Shown here: positions 55,682-64,000 of the stretch, piece by piece | Layout of the letters: every line of letters begins with the position of its first letter | Position numbering within the stretch: position 1 is the stretch's first letter | Assembly (NCBI RefSeq): GCF_963665995.1 | Contig: NZ_OY762512.1 | Coordinates: 4,464,001-4,528,000, forward strand | Direction of reading: 5' to 3' | Length of the DNA stretch: 64,000 nt | From: Pleurocapsa sp. FMAR1 | GTDB lineage: Bacteria > Cyanobacteriota > Cyanobacteriia > Cyanobacteriales > Xenococcaceae | Notes under the pieces: model-generated | Database searches by the model: none | What the model saw: only the letters and a program-made list of their open reading frames with translations | What the model was told of the DNA's origin: nothing | Position numbers and translations under genes: made by a program

Positions 55682-56437
55682 TTATTGACTCAAAGCCTTT
55701 AAAAACTTTTGTAAATTACCTAGTAAGCTGGGCTTTTTTTGTTGCTGGGTAGCGTTACTATTTTCATCACCTTTAGGGCTAGTTAACTGTATCATCAGGC
55801 GGTCTAAATCTTCTCCCATCGGCTTAGTAGAAAGCTCTGTCGCCAATTCATAATTCAACTCTGCCGACTCATTTTCTAACCATACTTGCCAAGCAGAAGG
55901 ATGACAGCGCAAAATTGCGCCATCGGCAATTGGACGCAGATAATAGCAAGTATAAATATTTTTAATAAAGCGATCGCGCAACTGTCTGGCTGCTAAACCA
56001 ATTCCCACTACGGCTACATCTTCTAGCTGGGGAATGAGAAAGATTACAGGGCGATCGCCAGCTAGATTACTTAGCTTCTCCGCCCTCTCAACCTCTACCG
56101 AGGAAGGACAGGCAACGATGTAAATTTGATCTTCTGGGGACATTTGCGTTTCGATTGAGGTAAAACGACTACCCATATCCGTCACCTGAAATGGCTGTTC
56201 GCCCCAGTTGCGTTTTGCTAAAGCTGCTGCACCTGTATCAGGAAACATCACTTTTATCCCTGAATAGGTAGCAGTAAAGAGATTAGCAAATTCCAAAGCC
56301 AAAGCTTCAGACTGAAGGGCAATTTCGGGTACAACTAATTCTACCTGAATTAATTTATAGCCATCATTAAGGGCAGCTTGAGTAGCTTCTTTTGCTTGTT
56401 CTACTGCTGCATCTAAAGTTTCGGGAAAAGTATTCAT
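55682..56437 (-). CDS. DUF1995 family protein
   Basis: 251 residues. FPETLDAAVEQAKEATQAALNDG at the start, IKVMFPDTGAAALAKRNW, then IYIVACPSSVEVERAE and VIFLIPQLEDVAVVGIG match DUF1995, the family that includes the chloroplast protein LPA3 involved in photosystem II assembly. The C-terminal 40 residues are a low-complexity tail with QQQKKP. A role in PSII assembly is only inferred from the plant relative. Confidence 0.85.
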   Translation of the reverse strand: MNTFPETLDAAVEQAKEATQAALNDGYKLIQVELVVPEIALQSEALALEFANLFTATYSGIKVMFPDTGAAALAKRNWGEQPFQVTDMGSRFTSIETQMSPEDQIYIVACPSSVEVERAEKLSNLAGDRPVIFLIPQLEDVAVVGIGLAARQLRDRFIKNIYTCYYLRPIADGAILRCHPSAWQVWLENESAELNYELATELSTKPMGEDLDRLMIQLTSPKGDENSNATQQQKKPSLLGNLQKFLKALSQ

Positions 56438-56531
56438 TAATTATAATTTGCTTTCTTTAACCAGTATTGGGGATTAAATTCATTTTAGCGACGGATGTTC
56501 GCCTCAATTGCTAAATGTTTTTACGTTTTGA

Positions 56532-57620
56532 TTATTTCAATCTTTGTTTTAAAAGCTGTCTAAGCTCATCTTGCTCGGCAATTGAGCCGGCAAGTAACAC
56601 TCCAAGTTTGCCGACCAAGACGCTACCCCAGTTATAGATAATCGCTCCTGTTTGAGTAGCTGGGTTGTATTCCAATTCACCTAAATCAATCTCATCTAAC
56701 GAGCGATATTTGGTGATAAAATTGTCGCTCGACCAACTTTCGATCTCAAGCTTTTGAGCTATTCCTGTAGGATAGGAAGCACCATTAAATCTAGGATTGC
56801 ACTCGATCGCAAAATAATTTACTCGATCATCCGTATCTACCACCGCCACATCAAATGCAAAGATTTCTTTCATTCCCTTTTTAGCCATCCACTGTGCCAT
56901 AGGCTCAACTAATTCCCAAGGTTGATAGGCAGTTGGATAACGATTACCCTGGTGAGCAAAACCATCTAATATTTGTTCTGTAGCTGCCAGAGATTGAGCT
57001 TGTTCATCTTTGATCTCATACTGCAAGTTAAGAAATTTATCAGCAATTATTTCTTGCTGTACCTGTACAGGTGTATGGTCATCTAACTTAGTTAGGGCAT
57101 TATATAACTCTGCTTGATTTGCACAGCGATAAATGCCTACACCGTCTACTGAAACCGCAGGTTTAAGATAGCAAGGATAGGGAATATTATCATGCTTTTT
57201 AAGCTGTGACTGATTTTCAGCACAAAGGGTTCGAGGAATATTAACATTTAGCTCTTCTGCCAGGCTGATAAAGTTATTCTTGGAATTGATAAACTCAACA
57301 ACATCTTGCCAATCTTGATGGAGATCGGCTTCTCCAGACTCATTAATAGCTTCGCTAAAAATAAACACTGATGGCTCATAATCTGGATATTGTTTCAATT
57401 TGCCAAAAGAGACATCCCAAATTGGATTTTGGCTATGACTCAAACCAATATTGCTATAGTGAGCCGTAATTGCCGTCCATTGAGATTTAAGCTCAGGATG
57501 TAGTTGAATTAGGTCATTGGGTTCACTTATGCCCAATACCCTACCAGAATAGAGGTAATTACCAATCACCGCATCATGGGTACAGTGCATGATATCGTGA
57601 TTAAAAATTTTGTCAATCAT
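56532..57620 (-). CDS. ATP-grasp domain protein
   Basis: 362 residues. The ATP-grasp core is visible: YPCYLKPAVSVDGVGIYRC (nucleotide loop with Lys), VQVQQEIIA, EIFAFDVAVV and AIECNPRFNGASYPTG, the metal-binding Glu/Asn pair. It should ligate a carboxylate to an amine or thiol using ATP. The N-terminal domain (first 110 residues) is not recognised. Not matched to a specific product. Confidence 0.82.
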   Translation of the reverse strand: MIDKIFNHDIMHCTHDAVIGNYLYSGRVLGISEPNDLIQLHPELKSQWTAITAHYSNIGLSHSQNPIWDVSFGKLKQYPDYEPSVFIFSEAINESGEADLHQDWQDVVEFINSKNNFISLAEELNVNIPRTLCAENQSQLKKHDNIPYPCYLKPAVSVDGVGIYRCANQAELYNALTKLDDHTPVQVQQEIIADKFLNLQYEIKDEQAQSLAATEQILDGFAHQGNRYPTAYQPWELVEPMAQWMAKKGMKEIFAFDVAVVDTDDRVNYFAIECNPRFNGASYPTGIAQKLEIESWSSDNFITKYRSLDEIDLGELEYNPATQTGAIIYNWGSVLVGKLGVLLAGSIAEQDELRQLLKQRLK

Positions 57621-57744
57621 GTTTAGCTCAGAGTCGCCGCTGTTAAATTACTATTTCAACTTCCCTCAAATATTTGCTTTAAACTGTAGCTAAACGAACA
57701 TCTTTAAAAGACAAAAGCTGCGGGTAAACAATAAGATTGAATGA

Positions 57745-58275
57745 ATGAAAGAAATTGGAATATGGGGTGAAAAACTAGTCGGGCGATGGTTGCAGATTCA
57801 AGACTATGAGCTATTACAGCAGAATTGGCGTTGTCGCTGGGGAGAAATCGATTTGATTGCTCAAGAACGAGTAAGTAAGGCGATCGCTTTTGTGGAAGTA
57901 AAAACCCGCAGCAAAAACAACTGGGACGAAAACGGGTTACTAGCTATTGATTCTGCTAAACAAGAGAAAATTATCAAAACAGCATCTTTATTTTTAGCTA
58001 AATACCCTCAACTAGCAGAATTACCCTGTCGCTTTGACGTGGCTTTAGTTAGTTATCAGAAATGTCTCGCGCTAAGAGGTCAGACCCCGCGTCGCCGTCA
58101 GGCGCAAACGAAGGCTTTAGACGCACGTAATGCTGACCTAGCCGAAGGCGCAAAGGAAAGAAAAAAGATAGATGTAAAAGAAATTGCTCGACTAACTATA
58201 GGTCAAGCAGTAGATATTGAGCAATGGCAGGTAACTATTGAAAATTATTTACAGTCTGCTTTTGATTTGTCTTAA
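57745..58275 (+). CDS. YraN-family (UPF0102) endonuclease-like protein with an inserted repeat
   Basis: 176 residues. The conserved YraN core is present: LVGRWLQIQDYELLQQNWR, GEIDLIA and AFVEVKTRS, a Holliday-junction-resolvase-like fold, and the end IGQAVDIEQWQVTIENYLQS. Residues about 108-139 (ALRGQTPRRRQAQTKA and onward) are not expected in the family and are encoded by a GC-rich repeat (58078-58138). Without it the protein would be about 145 residues, the normal range. Confidence 0.85.
   Translation: MKEIGIWGEKLVGRWLQIQDYELLQQNWRCRWGEIDLIAQERVSKAIAFVEVKTRSKNNWDENGLLAIDSAKQEKIIKTASLFLAKYPQLAELPCRFDVALVSYQKCLALRGQTPRRRQAQTKALDARNADLAEGAKERKKIDVKEIARLTIGQAVDIEQWQVTIENYLQSAFDLS
58078..58138. 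repeat. GC-rich dispersed repeat inside the YraN gene
   Basis: Bounded by GGTCAG and CTGACC, as in the toxin insertion at 36189-36231, with the same ACCCCGCGTCGCCGTCAGGC interior and an extra segment of about 18 bases. Translated in-frame. Confidence 0.85.
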
Positions 58276-58428
58276 TTTTTGATAACAATAAGTAGCAGCG
58301 ATCGCTTTTAGCTACCTAAATCTTAATTCATCATTAATTTAAGTATTTAGACTTATAATATCTGCTGGTTTTGTAAAGCAATGTAAAGAAAACTTTTCTG
58401 GCTTTATAGTCATTTACCATAATAATTA

Positions 58429-58623
58429 ATGAATGCAAAAGAACTTTTGAGGCAATATCAAGCTGGAGAAAGAAATTTTCAACAGGTTAATCTTACTCAA
58501 GTAATTCTTAAAAACACCAGTTTACCTGAAATAAATTTTAGTCAGGCAATACTAGCCGAGGCTGACTTTAGCGACGGCAACCTTAAACAAGCAATTTTTT
58601 ATCAAGCTTCCCTAAATCCCTAA
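58429..58623 (+). CDS. Short pentapeptide-repeat protein
   Basis: 64 residues: after a helical start (NAKELLRQYQAGERNFQQ) come A(D/N)LxQ-type units (VNLTQVILKNTSLPEINF, ADFSDGNLKQAIF), about six pentapeptide repeats. Usual members are longer, so this may be truncated. The stop codon falls inside the TCCCTAAA octamer array, so the original C-terminus may have been replaced. Confidence 0.65.
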   Translation: MNAKELLRQYQAGERNFQQVNLTQVILKNTSLPEINFSQAILAEADFSDGNLKQAIFYQASLNP

Positions 58624-58636
58624 ATCCCTAAATCCC
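58609..58636. repeat. Octanucleotide tandem repeat TCCCTAAA x3
   Basis: Three TCCCTAAA units plus TCCC. It covers the last codons and stop of the pentapeptide gene. Confidence 0.8.
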
Positions 58637-58802
58637 AACTTCCCTATTCTTAAAATAAGAGAATGAAACAGCCCCGCCTTACCTTTGCAGGAGGGCTTGC
58701 CACGCCCGAAAAAAAGTTTATATCGCCCTTCAAACTGCTGTGGTATTTTAGTGGCAGTATTCTTTCACTCCTAGATAAGCTTGATTAAGCATGGCTTTTT
58801 AG

Positions 58803-61070
58803 TTAACCTAAGCCTGAGAGTCACCTCTCAGACTCGGCTTCAAAACCGTGCGTGTTCCTTTCAAATCACACGGCTCCTCAATTGCTTGATGCTTGTCATG
58901 CAGACCTCTACTTCTATGGGCATTGTCATGGCAATGTCCATGAATTAACCGAAGATTTGTTTTGTCGTTGTTATCATGGTTTTTATCCGCATGATGTACC
59001 TCCAAAACTTCACCAGGCATAAAATAGTTTAAACATTGAGAACATTTTCCTTTCTGGATTTTCAGTAGCATTGCTACTTTATTTCTAACCATTGGGTGTT
59101 TTCCCATGCGTTGTGACCAGTATAGATAGTCTCCGTCGTATGGACTTTTGTCTCCTCGAACTTTTACATGATTTTTGATTTTGAGGTCACTATGGCGATA
59201 CAAAAAATAACCATCGGAGTCCATAAATCTCCAATTATCATTTCCATGTCGTTTAAAGTATTTACTCTTAATCCACGTTAGTCCTTTATGAGCATGACGA
59301 AACTTTGCCCATTGCCATAGTTTTTGGTGAGTCTGATGGGCTGCTTTTGCAAAGACTTTTCGGGAAATAGCGGTACAGAAGTATTGACTCCAACCTCGAA
59401 TGATTGGATTCAATTTTGATATTACTGCTGCTTGATTCGCTCCTCGCAATTTCCGCAAGCTTTCCTTAATGACTTTGAGATGTTTTTTCAAAGAATTGGA
59501 ACTTGGTTTAATCAGGGTTTTGAAGCCTATTCGACTTTTTCCACAGTTATGTAGGCTGACATTTTGTTGACGTACATTAAACCCTAGAAAATCAAATCCA
59601 GGTTTGTCTCCATCAGATGTATGACAAATTCTAGTTTTGGAGTCTTTGAGTTCCAATCCTATATTTTGTAACCAGTGTTCGATGTATTCCTTACTTCTTT
59701 CGACAATATGTTTGTCCTCGTGTAATACAACAAAATCATCGGCATACCTGATGATGCTCATATTGGAAAGGAGAACTTTACGACTACTTGGATAATCTTT
59801 TGTTTTCTTCCAATGAGCTTTTAGCAGAGGTAACATAGCTTCCTTGGTATCTGTTTCCAGACCGTGAAGGGCTATGTTTGCCAATAATGGCGATATTACC
59901 CCGCCTTGTGGTGTTCCTGATTCAGTGTTGTAAAAGGCATTTTTATCGATTACTCCTGCTTTCAGCCAATTCCGTATTAATCTACGAAATGTTGGAAAGG
60001 TCTGAAGTTTTTCCAGTAGGGCATTGTGATTGATATTATCAAAGCATCCTGAGATATCTGCATCCAGAACATATGCTCTTTTCCTGCAAATAGCTTTAAA
60101 GATTGCTTCGATTGCATCGTGACAACTTCTTCCTGGTCTAAATCCGTAGGAATTTCCTTCAAATTTTGCTTCCCATTCAGGCTCAAAAGCCATTTTACCT
60201 AGAGCTTGTACAACTCTATCTGCAATTGTTGGTATACCCAGCGGACGTTTTTCCTTCTTTCCTGGTTTGGGAATCCAAACCCTTCTAGTTGGTTGTGGCT
60301 TCTTAGTTATATTTAGCTCTTGGGCTAGTTTTAATCTATCCTTTGGTTCAATGGCAACTTTGCCATCAATACCTGGGGTTTTTTTGCCACGATTGTCTTG
60401 GGTTACTCTTCTAATTGCCAGTAGTTTGGCACTATGGGATTTGAGTACTAGTCTTTGTAGTCTATGTACGAGTTGATTCTCACCATTTAAAGAGGCTTGA
60501 TAGATTCGTTTTTGCAGCTTAAAAACTGTTTTCTCTAGCTTTCGCCAGGGAATAGTTTCCCATTCATACCTAAGCATTGCTTGGTTCATAACTTATTGAC
60601 TGCTAATTACAACTCTATCTTTCAAATAACCGTACCTCTGTCTGCATATCCTTGACATTACTTAAGGCATTGGCTTCTGAGGTAATCCTGCTTCCTAGTA
60701 GCATACGGTTGACTCCCTACTTAGAAAATTTCTAAGAGCATACTAAGAAGTTACTCCGTTCCAGATTATCGTTTTACGCTGGACTTAGACTCCTACTTTC
60801 CACCGAGGCTAATTGTGTGACATCGATACCAACCCATTCAAATTGATATCTTACATTTCACCTAATACCATTTTGGTACAGGGCGAATGCCCAGATCGTC
60901 GTCTTACGACGACTGGCGACGCTACCGCGTCGCGTGTGTGTCATCCCATTTTCACTACGTCGAAATAACGATGGGTCAGATGTAGGTTTCTCGCGTAGTC
61001 ATATCCAGCTATGCTTGGCGGGGTTCTAATTAGGGCTATCAGTTACCGCCTTTTATCCCATGCTGTACAC
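58803..61070 (-). mobile_element. Group II intron with reverse transcriptase (CL-like)
   Basis: Minus strand. The 3' part has domain V at 58876-58841 (GAGCCGTGTG...GAAA...CGCACGGTTTT) and a domain VI hairpin with CTGAGAG/CTCTCAG arms just before 58803. Domain IV holds the reverse transcriptase gene. Upstream of it, 60600-61070 is structured non-coding sequence (domains I-III). The 5' end is tentatively GTGTACAGC at 61070, about 100 bases after the SSB-like gene stop. Boundaries are approximate. GC-rich stem elements at 60886-60953 may be later insertions or ribozyme stems. Confidence 0.78.
58808..60589 (-). CDS. ltrA: Group II intron reverse transcriptase/maturase with HNH endonuclease
   Basis: 593 residues. 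RT domain: LAIRRVTQDNRGKKTPGIDG (about 57-76), FRPGRSCHDAI, SGTPQGGVISPLL and active site YADD (282-285), all consistent with an active enzyme. Then the X/maturase domain (about 370-470), and a C-terminal HNH endonuclease with CSQC, LEVHHADKNHDN and LIHGHCHDNAH. This is the CL-type arrangement, allowing splicing and retrohoming into a cleaved site. The ORF runs on into domain V and domain VI, so the last 30 residues are ribozyme-encoded. The gene symbol follows the general name of the family. Confidence 0.93.
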   Translation of the reverse strand: MNQAMLRYEWETIPWRKLEKTVFKLQKRIYQASLNGENQLVHRLQRLVLKSHSAKLLAIRRVTQDNRGKKTPGIDGKVAIEPKDRLKLAQELNITKKPQPTRRVWIPKPGKKEKRPLGIPTIADRVVQALGKMAFEPEWEAKFEGNSYGFRPGRSCHDAIEAIFKAICRKRAYVLDADISGCFDNINHNALLEKLQTFPTFRRLIRNWLKAGVIDKNAFYNTESGTPQGGVISPLLANIALHGLETDTKEAMLPLLKAHWKKTKDYPSSRKVLLSNMSIIRYADDFVVLHEDKHIVERSKEYIEHWLQNIGLELKDSKTRICHTSDGDKPGFDFLGFNVRQQNVSLHNCGKSRIGFKTLIKPSSNSLKKHLKVIKESLRKLRGANQAAVISKLNPIIRGWSQYFCTAISRKVFAKAAHQTHQKLWQWAKFRHAHKGLTWIKSKYFKRHGNDNWRFMDSDGYFLYRHSDLKIKNHVKVRGDKSPYDGDYLYWSQRMGKHPMVRNKVAMLLKIQKGKCSQCLNYFMPGEVLEVHHADKNHDNNDKTNLRLIHGHCHDNAHRSRGLHDKHQAIEEPCDLKGTRTVLKPSLRGDSQA

Positions 61071-61170
61071 TTTTTTTTGATAGTCAGTCTTAAAGTGTGG
61101 GATATGCTGTTACTCTGATGTCGAGAGAGGTAGAATTTCAATACCACAATAATCCAGTTAAACAATTTGA

Positions 61171-61752
61171 TTAAACAAACTGTTTTACTCCGTCCCAATA
61201 TCTGTTAGCTTGTAATTCCCAAGAGTCACATAGCTGTGAACCGAAATTGGTTCTGGAGTAAACGGGTCGCACGAAAGGAATTTCGTCCCAATCTTCATTT
61301 TCACTGCTTGCATCAGGTGCAGAACTAACTGGGGCAGGTTCAGAAGCAACGGTTGCAGCTTGAGGTTGAGGAGTGGGAGCAAAATTGACAAGATTATCAG
61401 AGTTACTGCCAGATGCTTGATAATTTTGATTGCTGGAGGAATCTAAGCTACTTCCACCCACAGGATAAATTTTAGAAGCAACAAGCTTGGCACGCTTTTC
61501 CTTGTAGCCTTCAGGCATTTCAAAGAGGTTCATCGACAACCTTCCTTCAATAATAATGCGATCGCCTGTGCTGTATGTATTTTTAATTTCTTCGGCTAAG
61601 TTTCCCCACCCTTCAACCTGTACTTTGCCTGGTTCTTCCCCTTCTCTAGTAGATTCAAACTCAACTATCATCGAAGATACGCTCTTTTGATCTTGAGTAG
61701 AACGTAATTCAGGATCGCTAACTATCTGCGCCATCAAAATACAGCTATTCAT
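61171..61752 (-). CDS. SSB-like single-stranded DNA-binding protein
   Basis: 193 residues. OB fold: NSCILMAQIVSDPELRSTQD, then GWGNLAEEIKNTYSTGDRII and EGRLSMNLFEMPEGYKEKRA. It fits the cyanobacterial SSB/Ycf41 group. The linker (101-150) is Pro/Ser/Ala-rich. The usual acidic C-terminal tip appears at 156-160 (DEIPF) but is followed by 33 more residues (VRPVYSRTNFG, WDGVKQFV), so the tip is not terminal as in bacterial SSBs. The extension may be natural in this group or due to lost termination. Confidence 0.85.
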   Translation of the reverse strand: MNSCILMAQIVSDPELRSTQDQKSVSSMIVEFESTREGEEPGKVQVEGWGNLAEEIKNTYSTGDRIIIEGRLSMNLFEMPEGYKEKRAKLVASKIYPVGGSSLDSSSNQNYQASGSNSDNLVNFAPTPQPQAATVASEPAPVSSAPDASSENEDWDEIPFVRPVYSRTNFGSQLCDSWELQANRYWDGVKQFV

Positions 61753-61864
61753 TTTACTACTCCTTAGATAATCAGATTATTAAATATGTGAACAATTGTA
61801 CTATTTATTACTTGGACTTTCATCGATGACTAATTTTAAGCGCAATTTTAGATTAATCTCCAGA

Positions 61865-64000
61865 TTAATCTGGCTCGCGGTCAACAAAACTTTGGATTCG
61901 TAGACGATATTCGGTTAACTGTTCCTCGACCCAGTTGCGATCGCTACTATTAGCATAGATATGAACTAAAGGTTCTCCAGCATCGGGTAAAATTAGCACC
62001 CAATTGTCATTTTGGTTATTAATTATTTTTACGCCGTCAATTAGCTCTAAATTTTCCGCAGGATGAGTTTCTACCAAATAACGCATCAAAGAGCCTTTAA
62101 CCTTCCACGGACAGCGAACAGAACAGGATTTGTGACAGATATTGGGTAAATCACTACGAATATCAGCCAGCGATCGCTCTTGGATAGTTAACATTTCAAT
62201 TAATTTGGCAATGCTAAACATTGCATCAAAGCCTGGATGGAGTTGGGGAAAAATAAATCCCATATCGCTATTACCTCCCAACACTACATTAGGATTATCT
62301 TGAGAAGCTTCCATCAGGGCGGTAGGACTAACTTTTGTCCGAATTACGTTACCGTCATGACGACGGGCAATTTCCTCCACTGCACTAGACGCATGAACAG
62401 GCACAACTACCGTACTTCGAGGATTGGCAGTAAAAATCGTGTTGACCATTAAAGCAGTCAAAGTTTCTCCGCGAATGGGCAAACCTGCTTCATCCACCAA
62501 AATAAACTGCTCTCCATTGGCTGATACCTGGACTCCAAAATTAGCTTTAAGAGCCTCTACCACCTGACCAAGCTGATCGATTAGCACTTCTTTTTGGTCA
62601 GCAACAACGGCGGTTTCCTTAAGACTGGCATTAAGCACTACCGCATCACAGCCAAACTTAATTAAAAGCTGGGGTAAGATTGCTCCTGATACGGCATAGA
62701 CATAATCAATAATAATTTTTGAACTGCTATTTCGCACCGCCTCAATATTAATGTATCTTTCAAAGGTGCGACTGTAGGTATCTAAAATTCCACTAGGATA
62801 ACTAACGCTGCCAATTTCTTGAATGCCAACTCGTCGCAAGTCTTCCTTAAAATAAGCCCCCTCAATTTTCTTTTCTTGAGACTTAGAAATACTAATTCCT
62901 TTTCGATCAAAAAACTCAATTAATAAATAATCTGGTTTATCTGGTTCAAGACGAATATGAATTCCCCCTGCTACATCCATAAGATTTGTCACCATCATGG
63001 TGCGGGCGATAGGAATAGCAGTCGCCTCTAGGTTTTGCACATGAACTCCCGCTGACATCAACCCCGCGATCATGGCTCGACCAATCATCCGCGAAACGCT
63101 ACGCTGATCGCGAGAGACAATTACAGTTGAACCTAGCTTTAAGGTTGAGCCATAGGAAGCACCTAACTTAACTACAAATTCGGGAGTAAGGTCAACGTTT
63201 GCTAATCCTGTGACTCCTCTTTGCCCAAAAAGATTGCGTTGGGCAGTATTTCCCCAGATTAGATTGATATTAAGAATTGCACCAGATTCAATCCTTTTAC
63301 TGGGCCAAACCCTAACCCCAGGAGAAATTTGAGCTTCTTCGCCTACAATAGATAAAGACCCCACTACCGAACCTTCTAAAGCCTGCGCCCGACGCTCTAT
63401 TCTTGTCCCGCGAGAGATAATACAGGCACGTAAATGAGCTTCGTCTCCTATCGTAGCCCCATTCCATATAATAGGGCGTTTAAGGTCGGCATCTGCGCCA
63501 ATGGTTACGTTGTCGCCAATAACCGTTCCCGCTTCAATTTTTACCCGCGCCCCGATGCGACAGTTATCACCAATTAAGGCTGGTGATTCAATTACCGCGC
63601 TAGAGTCAATATGAGTGTTGTTGCCGATCCAAATTCCCGCGGACTTTTCCTGATAAGGAAAATTTAGCTCAACTTTCTTATCTAATCCGTCGTATTGTGC
63701 TTCTCGATAGGCTTCTAGATGACCAACATCGCACCAATAAGCATCAGCAACATAGCCATACATTGGTTCTCCTTTGGCTAGCAGCAGAGGAAACAAATCC
63801 TTGGAAAAATCAGACTCTTCGTTTTCTGGCAGGTAATCTAAAATTTCTGGTTCAAGAATATATGTACCTGTATTAACCGTATCCGAAAAAATTTCGCTTA
63901 GAGAAGGTTTTTCTAAAAAGCGTTTAATCTTGCCGTCCTTATCGGTAATTACCACCCCAAACTCAACTGGATTAGGCACACGAGTTAAAATTAGAGTAGC
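61865..64000 (-). CDS. Mannose-1-phosphate guanylyltransferase-like / phosphomannomutase fusion (partial)
   Basis: The frame continues past the right edge of the window, so the N-terminus is missing; the GTG at 63979 is internal. From the visible start: end of a nucleotidyltransferase domain (NPVEFGVVITDKDGKIKRFL, DVGHLEAYREA), a left-handed beta-helix with hexapeptide repeats (IGDNCRIGARVKIEAGTVIG), then a phosphoglucomutase/phosphomannomutase-like domain (about 260-700) with VSRDQRSVSRMIGRAM, where the usual catalytic Ser is seen in the family as TASHNP-type, not clearly present here. Cyanobacteria use such fusions to make GDP-mannose-like sugars for polysaccharides. Confidence 0.85.
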   Translation of the reverse strand, partial: ATLILTRVPNPVEFGVVITDKDGKIKRFLEKPSLSEIFSDTVNTGTYILEPEILDYLPENEESDFSKDLFPLLLAKGEPMYGYVADAYWCDVGHLEAYREAQYDGLDKKVELNFPYQEKSAGIWIGNNTHIDSSAVIESPALIGDNCRIGARVKIEAGTVIGDNVTIGADADLKRPIIWNGATIGDEAHLRACIISRGTRIERRAQALEGSVVGSLSIVGEEAQISPGVRVWPSKRIESGAILNINLIWGNTAQRNLFGQRGVTGLANVDLTPEFVVKLGASYGSTLKLGSTVIVSRDQRSVSRMIGRAMIAGLMSAGVHVQNLEATAIPIARTMMVTNLMDVAGGIHIRLEPDKPDYLLIEFFDRKGISISKSQEKKIEGAYFKEDLRRVGIQEIGSVSYPSGILDTYSRTFERYINIEAVRNSSSKIIIDYVYAVSGAILPQLLIKFGCDAVVLNASLKETAVVADQKEVLIDQLGQVVEALKANFGVQVSANGEQFILVDEAGLPIRGETLTALMVNTIFTANPRSTVVVPVHASSAVEEIARRHDGNVIRTKVSPTALMEASQDNPNVVLGGNSDMGFIFPQLHPGFDAMFSIAKLIEMLTIQERSLADIRSDLPNICHKSCSVRCPWKVKGSLMRYLVETHPAENLELIDGVKIINNQNDNWVLILPDAGEPLVHIYANSSDRNWVEEQLTEYRLRIQSFVDREPD

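Noticed and set aside
60886-60953. Additional copy of the GC-rich repeat inside the group II intron
   Set aside because: The stretch is GC-rich and palindromic but the match to the family is weak and it may be a normal ribozyme stem.
1-64000. tRNA, rRNA or known small RNA genes
   Set aside because: I looked for TpsiC-like GTTCGAAT/GTTCAAAT arms and rRNA landmarks and saw none that fold; a dedicated search could still find a small RNA.

Overview
The window reads as a stretch of a filamentous or colonial cyanobacterial chromosome. The palindrome GCGATCGC (HIP1) recurs throughout, and the gene content is typical of the group: Tab2-type RNA-binding protein, zeta-carotene desaturase, CrtO ketolase, plant-type glycerate kinase, DUF1995, Rcp1-like and RppA-like regulators. 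The background is AT-rich and gene density is ordinary, but repeats and broken genes are unusually common. I saw no rRNA, tRNA, CRISPR array or prophage.

Layout. 1-7.6 kb: end of a Tab2 gene, aldo/keto reductase, RppA-like regulator, a REC/PAS/GGDEF/EAL protein with a diverged REC protein upstream, and a lytic transglycosylase. 7.9-14.0 kb: a nitrogen or amide utilisation locus (M20 amidohydrolase, asparagine synthase, DUF1028 Ntn-hydrolase, AtzF-C-like protein, GntR regulator) interrupted by a VapBC module; three promoters share GTATAC-type operators. 14.3-24.9 kb: thioredoxin-like protein, secreted SGNH esterase with RTX tail, membrane Ser/Thr kinase, a response regulator plus REC-GGDEF-EAL pair, an unknown membrane protein, TetR, and a frameshifted M16 peptidase. 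25-38 kb: large TPR protein, class I NrdB, DUF4230, ComB, beta-helix protein, HigBA, PheT, a PemK-type module broken by a small repeat and followed by a second copy of the pheT tail, a cupin and small proteins. 38-46.6 kb: frameshifted GNAT, CrtO, a GH13 relic, Zds with an SRPBCC partner, DOMON-like and sugar-kinase-like genes. 46.6-54 kb: an apparently ORF-less group II intron, then a tightly overlapping kinase / GTPase / unknown-protein operon and a GGDEF-EAL-GGEEF protein. 54-64 kb: glycerate kinase, DUF1995, ATP-grasp, YraN with an internal insertion, a short pentapeptide protein, a CL-type group II intron with its reverse transcriptase, an SSB-like protein with an internal acidic tip, and a truncated sugar-nucleotidyltransferase/phosphomannomutase protein.

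Three themes stand out. First, a family of short GC-rich palindromic repeats has entered several genes: in-frame in a TPR protein, in the third gene of the kinase-GTPase operon and in YraN, and frame-breaking in a PemK toxin. Second, heptanucleotide tandem repeats sit directly on gene ends and supply some start or stop codons. Third, two local systems merit experiments: the GntR/GTATAC nitrogen regulon and the kinase-GTPase-unknown operon.
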